11,132 bases of DNA from Actinomycetota bacterium. Lineage in GTDB: Bacteria > Actinomycetota > UBA4738. Of this stretch, positions 7,642-11,132 are shown one piece after another. The notes beneath the pieces are model-generated. The model saw only the letters and a program-made list of their open reading frames with translations. It did not search any database and had not been told where the DNA came from. The translations under genes and the position numbers were made by a program. How positions within the stretch are numbered: the first letter of the stretch is position 1; each line of letters begins with the position of its first letter. The stretch covers positions 7,711-18,842 of the forward strand of contig VAYJ01000063.1 in the NCBI GenBank assembly GCA_005888465.1, given 5' to 3'.

Positions 7642-8415
7642 TTAGGACTTCGCGACCTGGTCGAACGCGAGCTCGACCGGGGTCTCCCGGTCGAAGATGT
7701 TCACCAGAACCTTCAGCTTGGACTGTTCGACGTTGATCTCGGCGATCGTGCCCTGGAAGTCAGCGAAGGGCCCGGCGATGATCCGCACGGTGTCGCCCTC
7801 CTCCCACTCCAGGCGATACTCGGGCTTGCGCTGCGTCTCCTTCTTGACCGCGAGGATCTTCTCGACCTCCCGCGCGGACAGGGGCGTCGGCTTCGTGCCG
7901 GTGCCGCTCGAGACGAAGCCGGTGACGCCCGGCGTGTTGCGCACGACGTACCACGAGTCGTTGTCGTAGACCATCTTCACCAGGAGATACCCGGGGAAGA
8001 CCTTCTTCTGGACGACCTGCTTCTTCCCGCCCTTGATCTCCATGACGTCCTCCATGGGGATCACGACGTCGAAGATCTTGTCCTCCATCTGCATGGAGCC
8101 GATGCGGGAGTGCAAGTTCGCCTTCACCTTGTTCTCGTAGCCGGCGTACGTGTGCACCACGTACCAGTCGCCGGGACCTACGAGGGCCGGGAGCGCGACC
8201 TCTTCCTCTTGTGCTTCCACCTCGGCGTCTTCGGTCTCGGCCTCGGGCTCGGCGGTCGCAGCCTTGGCCTCGGACGGGGCCTCCTCGGGGGCTTCGGCCT
8301 GAGGTTCCGTCTGGGGCTCGGGCTCGGACTCGGGAACGACGACCGCCTCGGGGACCGACTCGTCGGTCTCCGGTCCCGACACGCGGGATTCTGGTGAGAG
8401 GTCGGTGTCGGTCAT
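7642..8415 (-). CDS. nusG: Transcription termination/antitermination protein NusG
   Basis: A 257-residue protein that binds RNA polymerase and couples transcription to Rho or to the ribosome. Residues 1 to about 81 form a highly acidic Glu/Pro/Ala-rich, probably disordered extension, a feature common in actinobacterial NusG. The NGN domain then starts at GDWYVVHTYAGYENKVK and includes VVQKKVFPGYLLVKM and the VRNTPGVTGFV segment. The C-terminal KOW domain carries EEGDTVRIIAGPFADFQG. I chose the ATG at 8415, which is 23 bases after secE. There is no ribosome binding site before it; the upstream bases are C-rich (CCCCCCTTACCCTCC), so translation probably depends on coupling with secE. Confidence 0.96.
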   Translation of the reverse strand: MTDTDLSPESRVSGPETDESVPEAVVVPESEPEPQTEPQAEAPEEAPSEAKAATAEPEAETEDAEVEAQEEEVALPALVGPGDWYVVHTYAGYENKVKANLHSRIGSMQMEDKIFDVVIPMEDVMEIKGGKKQVVQKKVFPGYLLVKMVYDNDSWYVVRNTPGVTGFVSSGTGTKPTPLSAREVEKILAVKKETQRKPEYRLEWEEGDTVRIIAGPFADFQGTIAEINVEQSKLKVLVNIFDRETPVELAFDQVAKS

Positions 8416-8438
8416 GGAGGGTAAGGGGGGAATCCTAG

Positions 8439-8735
8439 CTAGCTCTGTCCGAGCACGTGCAGGATGCCCTTCGTCACGACGAAGTCCATCCCGAATACGA
8501 TGGCGGTGAGCACGGTCACGGTCACCAGGACGACCACCGCGTACGCGATCACCTCTTGCCGGCTGGGCCACGCGACCTTCTTCAACTCGGCGCGCACCTC
8601 CTTGAGGAACTGACGGATCCCGACCCGGGTCCGGCGCTGGGGGGCCGACACGGACCGGCGCTCGCGCATCGCCTCCATCCGGTCCTGGCCGGAAGCCTTC
8701 TGGCGCTGCATCATCCTCTTTGCCTGGCGATTCAT
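8439..8735 (-). CDS. secE: Protein translocase subunit SecE
   Basis: A 98-residue membrane protein that clamps the SecY channel of the general secretion pathway. After a basic N-terminal tail (about residues 1-40) comes the family signature FLKEVRAELKKVAWPSRQEV, followed by a single membrane helix (about 62-84). The ATG at 8735 has an AGGGAGAG site in the 13-base gap after tRNA-Trp, so the transcript that carries the tRNA also carries secE and nusG. The one-helix form is usual outside the enterobacteria. Confidence 0.97.
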   Translation of the reverse strand: MNRQAKRMMQRQKASGQDRMEAMRERRSVSAPQRRTRVGIRQFLKEVRAELKKVAWPSRQEVIAYAVVVLVTVTVLTAIVFGMDFVVTKGILHVLGQS

Positions 8736-8748
8736 CGCGCTCTCCCTG

Positions 8749-8822
8749 CAGGGCCGGAGGGACTTGAACCCCCAACCGCCGGTTTTGGAGACCGGTGCTC
8801 TACCAAATTGAGCTACGGCCCT
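8749..8822 (-). tRNA. trpT: tRNA-Trp (anticodon CCA)
   Basis: A 74-base cloverleaf on the minus strand. The acceptor stem AGGGCCG/CGGCCCU has all seven pairs with discriminator G. The D arm is GCUC/GAGC, the anticodon stem CCGGU/ACCGG encloses CUCCAAA with anticodon CCA, and the T arm encloses UUCAAGU. The 3' CCA is not encoded. It lies directly ahead of secE and behind a strong promoter, the same position trpT has in mycobacteria. Confidence 0.97.
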
Positions 8823-8860
8823 CTGTCAGGCCGTTTCGAGGGTGTCGATCGACCCGGACC

Positions 8861-8889
8861 AGTATAGGTGGACCCGGGAGGTCGGGCAA
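8861..8889 (-). promoter_or_regulatory. Sigma70-type promoter for tRNA-Trp-secE-nusG
   Basis: On the minus strand TTGCCC (8884-8889) is separated by 17 bases from TATACT (8861-8866). The -10 box is close to consensus. Transcription would start near 8854, about 32 bases before the mature tRNA-Trp. The position between the hadB stop (8903) and the tRNA suggests that hadA-hadB and the secE-nusG group form separate transcription units. Confidence 0.75.
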
Positions 8890-8902
8890 AGGTTCGCCTC
8901 GC

Positions 8903-9325
8903 TCAGCCGAGCCGGACGAGGGCCGTGCTGTTCTTGATGGGCAGCACCCGCTCCCCCGCCCGCTCCACCTCGGCCCAGACCGACAGCCGCGCCTGCCTGG
9001 TCGCCGGGTCGAGCTCGTCAATCCGGCCCTTCGCGACCAGCGTCTCGTCCATGAAGACCACGGCTCGGAACTGGACCTTGAGCTGCAGGAGCGCGCTCGG
9101 GTCCCCCAACCAGTCGGTGAGGGCCTTCGTGAGGTGGGCGAGCGTGAACATCCCGTGGGCGATGATCCCGGGGAACCCGACGCTCCGAGCGAAGGCGTCG
9201 TCCTGGTGCAGCGGGTTCTGATCGCCTGAGGCGTCCGCGTACGCCTGCACCTCCTCGCGCTGCACGACCTTCGAGAGCGAAGGGATCTCCTCGCCGACCG
9301 ACACGTCCTGGAAGCGAACGGTCAC
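8903..9325 (-). CDS. hadB: MaoC-like (R)-hydroxyacyl dehydratase, HadB-type catalytic subunit
   Basis: A 140-residue hotdog-fold dehydratase. The hydratase-2 motif is complete: YADASGDQNPLHQDDAFARS followed by FPGIIAHGMFTLAHL, with the catalytic pair Asp35 and His40, matching the positions known in mycobacterial HadB. In mycobacteria HadB works with HadA to dehydrate (3R)-hydroxyacyl-ACP in type II fatty acid synthesis. Start is the GTG at 9325, which overlaps the hadA stop as GTGA, so the two subunits are coupled. Its place between rpmG/hadA and tRNA-Trp matches mycobacterial order, but the third gene, hadC, is absent. Whether the substrate is ACP- or CoA-bound cannot be told. Confidence 0.9.
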   Translation of the reverse strand: MTVRFQDVSVGEEIPSLSKVVQREEVQAYADASGDQNPLHQDDAFARSVGFPGIIAHGMFTLAHLTKALTDWLGDPSALLQLKVQFRAVVFMDETLVAKGRIDELDPATRQARLSVWAEVERAGERVLPIKNSTALVRLG

Positions 9326-9771
9326 GTCCGAGCCGTCCCTCGCGAGAGCAGCGTCGAACGGGCGACCACGACCGTCTCGCCCGACGCGTCGTGGACCTGG
9401 GATTCGATCACCAGGAACTCATTCGGTCCGCGGGCGGAGATGCCCGCGATCTGCGGCGTCGCGGTGAGGACGTCCCCCACGACCACGGGCCGGCGCCACT
9501 CGTACTCCTGCTCGCCGTGCACGACGCGCGAGTAGTCGAGACCGAGCTCCTGATCCAACACGACCTGCGCGCTCGCCATGATCTGCATGACCGTCACGAA
9601 GGTCGGCGGGGCGACCTGGTCCGCGTAGCCTGCCGCCCTGGCAGCGTCCGCGTCGCGGAAGATCGGCGAGCGCTCCCCGATCGCCTCGGCGAAGCGCTCG
9701 ACGTGCTCGCGAGTGACCGGGCACGACACCTCCTGGTATCGCCGGCCCACGAGCGATGGATTCAGCGGCAC
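9322..9771 (-). CDS. hadA: MaoC-like dehydratase, HadA-type non-catalytic subunit
   Basis: A 149-residue hotdog-fold protein that pairs with HadB. Typical segments are FAEAIGERSPIFRDADAARA with GYADQVAPPTF following, GLDYSRVVHGEQEYEW, and RPVVVGDVLTATPQI. The Asp/His catalytic motif of HadB is not present, as expected for HadA, which mainly holds the acyl chain. I chose the GTG at 9771: VPLNPSLVGRRY is the usual N-terminus and a GGGAG site lies eight bases ahead. An upstream TTG at 9831 would extend it by 20 residues without support and would touch the divergent response-regulator start. A TATGCT (9819-9824) is a possible -10 box without a good -35. Confidence 0.88.
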   Translation of the reverse strand: MPLNPSLVGRRYQEVSCPVTREHVERFAEAIGERSPIFRDADAARAAGYADQVAPPTFVTVMQIMASAQVVLDQELGLDYSRVVHGEQEYEWRRPVVVGDVLTATPQIAGISARGPNEFLVIESQVHDASGETVVVARSTLLSRGTART

Positions 9772-9830
9772 GACCTGCGCTCCCTGCGCCTCCTCGACAA
9801 GGGCGCCGAGGAGATGCCAGCATACGGCCA

Positions 9831-10502
9831 ATGCCGGCGTCGCCTCGATCTCGCATCCGCGTGCTCGTGGCGGACGACCACCGTCCGTTCGCCGAGTCGC
9901 TCGCGCTCGCCATCGAGCGGGAGAAGGACCTGTCGGCCATCGTCGCGCTCTCCGCGCTGGACGCGCTCGAGTCGGCGGAGCGCGACCTGCCGAGCGTGGC
10001 CCTCGTCGACGTGGAACTCCGGGGCATGGGCGGCATCGAGGCGATCAGGCGCATCCGGGCCGCGTCCGGGGACACCAACGTCATCGCGCTCTTCGCCGAC
10101 GATGACCTCGCGCAGGCGAGAGCGCTCGAGGCGGGCGCGCGCGGGTTCATCTCGACGGTTACGCCGCTCGCGGAGGTCCCCGCCATGATCCGGATGGCGG
10201 CGCGCGGCGTGCCGCTGGTCGAGGGGGAGGAGGTCAACCGCCTCTTCCGCGTCCTTCGGCACCGGCGTCACCAGGAATCGACCGAGCGCCAGCGCGCGAG
10301 CCGCCTCACCCCCCGTCAGCTCGAGATCCTGCAGCTCCTGTCCGACGGCATCTCGCCCTCCGCGATCGCGGAGCAGCTCCACATGCGCCCCGCGACGCTT
10401 CGCACGCACGTGCAGAACATCCTCACGCGGCTGGGGGCGCATTCGAAGGTCGAAGCGGTGTCGATCGCGATGCGGCACGGGAAGATCGCGACGACCGCCT
10501 GA
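9831..10502 (+). CDS. NarL/LuxR-family response regulator with atypical receiver
   Basis: A 223-residue two-domain regulator. The receiver (residues about 8-125) has the acidic pair Asp15-Asp16 and the phospho-acceptor Asp60 in VALVDVEL. Two normally invariant switch residues are changed: the beta4 Thr/Ser is Phe88 (NVIALFADD) and the beta5 Lys is Thr109 (GFISTVTP). A linker of about 30 residues, rich in Arg and His, leads to a complete LuxR-type helix-turn-helix (about 157-215: LTPRQLEILQLLSDG, then PATLRTHVQNILTRLGAHSK). I chose the ATG at 9831, just before the first receiver strand; a GAGGAG site at 9808-9813 lies 17 bases ahead, rather far. No histidine kinase is nearby. It diverges from hadA and converges on rpmG. 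Either phosphorylation-independent signalling or an unusual activation step is possible. Confidence 0.92.
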   Translation: MPASPRSRIRVLVADDHRPFAESLALAIEREKDLSAIVALSALDALESAERDLPSVALVDVELRGMGGIEAIRRIRAASGDTNVIALFADDDLAQARALEAGARGFISTVTPLAEVPAMIRMAARGVPLVEGEEVNRLFRVLRHRRHQESTERQRASRLTPRQLEILQLLSDGISPSAIAEQLHMRPATLRTHVQNILTRLGAHSKVEAVSIAMRHGKIATTA

Positions 10503-10510
10503 GGCGGTCG
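10492..10510. terminator. Hairpin at the response regulator / rpmG convergent junction
   Basis: CGACCGCC (10492-10499) and GGCGGTCG (10503-10510) are perfect inverted repeats around a three-base loop that is the TGA stop codon of the response regulator. The rpmG stop codon begins two bases later on the other strand. A short GC-rich hairpin between convergent genes could act as a two-way terminator, but no T-run follows on either strand, so strength is doubtful. Confidence 0.4.
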
Positions 10511-10511
10511 C

Positions 10512-10643
10512 TCAGCGGGTCTCGCGGTGCAGGGTGTGCCCGCGGCACCAGCGGCAGTACTTGCGAAGCTCCATCCGCTCGCGGTCGTTCTGACGGTTCT
10601 TGACGGTGGTGTAGTTTCGACGGCGGCACTCGGTGCACGCCAT
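10512..10643 (-). CDS. rpmG: 50S ribosomal protein L33 (zinc-binding form)
   Basis: A 43-residue ribosomal protein with four cysteines in two CxxC pairs (Cys3, Cys6, Cys30, Cys33), the zinc-binding C+ form of L33. The body ACTECRRRNYTTVKNR and ending HTLHRETR are typical. The only standard in-frame start is the ATG at 10643, which makes it shorter than the usual 49-56 residues. However, the in-frame bases upstream (10644-10667) encode SDNRPKIT, which matches the usual actinobacterial L33 N-terminus. Either a non-standard start (ATC at 10649 or ACG at 10646) is used, or the start has been lost. A GAGGAAG lies at 10668-10674, directly after tRNA-Met. The gene follows the tRNAs as in mycobacteria. 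Confidence 0.9.
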   Translation of the reverse strand: MACTECRRRNYTTVKNRQNDRERMELRKYCRWCRGHTLHRETR

Positions 10644-10675
10644 CGTGATCTTCGGCCGGTTGTCGGACTTCCTCG

Positions 10676-10747
10676 TAGCGGCGGGTGGACTCGAACCACC
10701 GACGCAGCGATTATGAGCCGCTTGCTCTACCTCTGAGCTACGCCGCC
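10676..10747 (-). tRNA. metT: tRNA-Met, elongator type (anticodon CAU)
   Basis: A 72-base cloverleaf on the minus strand. The acceptor stem GGCGGCG/CGCCGCU has a G-U first pair and discriminator A. The D arm is GCUC/GAGC with a short seven-base loop, the anticodon stem AGCGG/UCGCU encloses CUCAUAA with anticodon CAU, and the T stem is GGUGG/CCACC. It lacks the mismatched first pair and the three G-C pairs in the anticodon stem that mark initiator tRNA. A tRNA-Ile that reads AUA after lysidine modification also carries CAU, but position (metT beside thrT and rpmG, as in mycobacteria) favours Met. CCA is not encoded. Confidence 0.93.
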
Positions 10748-10762
10748 TCGGACGCAACGTGC

Positions 10763-10768
10763 AGTGTA
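10763..10768 (-). promoter_or_regulatory. Candidate -10 box for tRNA-Met-rpmG
   Basis: TACACT on the minus strand lies 15 bases before the tRNA-Met 5' end, inside the 24-base gap between the two tRNAs. The hexamer 17 bases further upstream is TTCGAT, within the T loop of tRNA-Thr, a poor -35. It may be a weak internal promoter, or the tRNAs may simply share one transcript. Confidence 0.3.
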
Positions 10769-10771
10769 GCG

Positions 10772-10844
10772 AGCTGGAGGCGGGAATCGAACCCGCGACC
10801 CCGGACTTACCATGCCCGTGCTCTGCCGACTGAGCTACTCCAGC
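10772..10844 (-). tRNA. thrT: tRNA-Thr (anticodon GGU)
   Basis: A 73-base cloverleaf on the minus strand. The acceptor stem GCUGGAG/CUCCAGC is fully paired with discriminator U. The D arm is GCUC/GAGC, the anticodon stem CGGGC/GUCCG encloses AUGGUAA with anticodon GGU, and the T arm GCGGG/CCCGC encloses UUCGAUU. CCA is not encoded. It heads the tRNA-Thr, tRNA-Met, rpmG series found in actinobacteria. Confidence 0.97.
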
Positions 10845-10854
10845 GCGACGGGAG

Positions 10855-10860
10855 AGTCTA
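10855..10860 (-). promoter_or_regulatory. Candidate -10 box for tRNA-Thr
   Basis: TAGACT on the minus strand lies ten bases before the tRNA-Thr 5' end, and its first three bases are the stop codon of the CDGSH protein gene. No acceptable -35 box is seen at 16-18 bases. If used, it would start transcription within a few bases of the mature tRNA. Confidence 0.25.
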
Positions 10861-11132
10861 CCGGACACGCTTGTCGATGCCGTCCCGGAACCCGATCGCG
10901 GCGTGGGTACCGTCGCAGAACGGCTTGTTCCCCGACGCCCCGCACCGGCAGAGCGTCACCCGGTTGCGCGTCTCGTACTGGTATCCGTCGGCCGAGTACA
11001 GGGGGATCTCGCCCCGGACCCACAGCGGCCCCGAGACGCCCTGAGGGGGGTCCTCGACAACCCCGATCGAGGGTTCGATGTCGGGCTCGATCGGCGCTTT
11101 GGTGTTCTGGTCCCAGGCGACCAGCCGGCCCG
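10858..11132 (-). CDS. CDGSH iron-sulfur domain protein, C-terminal part (runs off right edge)
   Basis: The last 91 codons of a minus-strand gene ending with TAG at 10858-10860. The end of the protein carries a complete CDGSH-type motif, CRCGASGNKPFCDGTH, with three Cys and one His that bind a [2Fe-2S] cluster. The preceding part (LVAWDQNTKAPIEPDIEPS, then SGPLWVRGEIPLYSADGYQY) is typical of actinobacterial proteins that join an N-terminal divergent 4Fe-4S (Fer4_19) domain to CDGSH, so the N-terminal domain is expected beyond the window. The role is probably electron transfer or iron-sulfur handling, but no specific reaction is established for this group. The stop lies 13 bases ahead of tRNA-Thr. 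Confidence 0.9.
   Translation of the reverse strand, partial: GRLVAWDQNTKAPIEPDIEPSIGVVEDPPQGVSGPLWVRGEIPLYSADGYQYETRNRVTLCRCGASGNKPFCDGTHAAIGFRDGIDKRVR

Noticed and set aside
7564..8397. A 277-codon plus-strand open frame opposite nusG, with a Gly/Leu/Arg-rich repeat-like C-terminus.
   Set aside because: It is the mirror of the Glu/Pro/Ala-rich coding sequence of the NusG extension and has no credible start signal. NusG itself is unmistakable.

Overview
The window is GC-rich chromosomal DNA from a bacterium, almost certainly an actinobacterium (Actinomycetota), probably a lineage outside the well-known mycelial genera. The best evidence is gene order. Read on the minus strand from the right-hand end it runs tRNA-Thr, tRNA-Met, rpmG, hadA, hadB, tRNA-Trp, secE, nusG, rplK, rplA, rplJ, rplL, rpoB. 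This is the ancestral actinobacterial (mycobacterial-type) order, including the two MaoC-fold dehydratase genes between rpmG and tRNA-Trp. I cannot name the class or genus from sequence alone.

Layout from left to right: the N-terminal 609 codons of rpoB (minus, running off the left edge) with a clear sigma70-type promoter; a small plus-strand hypothetical gene; a minus-strand pair encoding a DegT-type PLP aminotransferase and a Gfo/Idh/MocA NAD(P)-dependent oxidoreductase, probably for nucleotide-sugar or surface-polysaccharide synthesis; rplL and rplJ, preceded by a promoter and an L10-leader region with a terminator-like attenuator; a plus-strand DedA-family membrane protein; rplA and rplK with a structured leader; nusG, secE and tRNA-Trp behind a good promoter; hadB and hadA; a plus-strand NarL/LuxR-type response regulator without a visible kinase; rpmG; tRNA-Met(CAU); tRNA-Thr(GGU); and the C-terminal part of a CDGSH iron-sulfur protein (minus, running off the right edge).

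Most genes serve translation, transcription and protein export (ribosomal stalk and L1 stalk proteins, L33, NusG, SecE, RpoB, three tRNAs). The compact core is interrupted three times by a single gene on the opposite strand: the hypothetical gene at 2127, dedA at 5788, and the response regulator at 9831. Each converges on the neighbour upstream in the minus-strand direction and diverges from the next minus-strand gene. Two of the convergent junctions share the same four-base CTAG in which both stop codons lie. The oxidoreductase/aminotransferase pair is a further insertion, between rplL and rpoB.

I found no mobile element, CRISPR array, phage gene or defence system, and no clear sign of a new multi-gene system. 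The points most worth a second look are the interrupted architecture, a response regulator whose switch residues are altered, the structured rplK and rplJ leaders, and an rpmG gene whose conserved protein sequence extends upstream of its only standard start codon.
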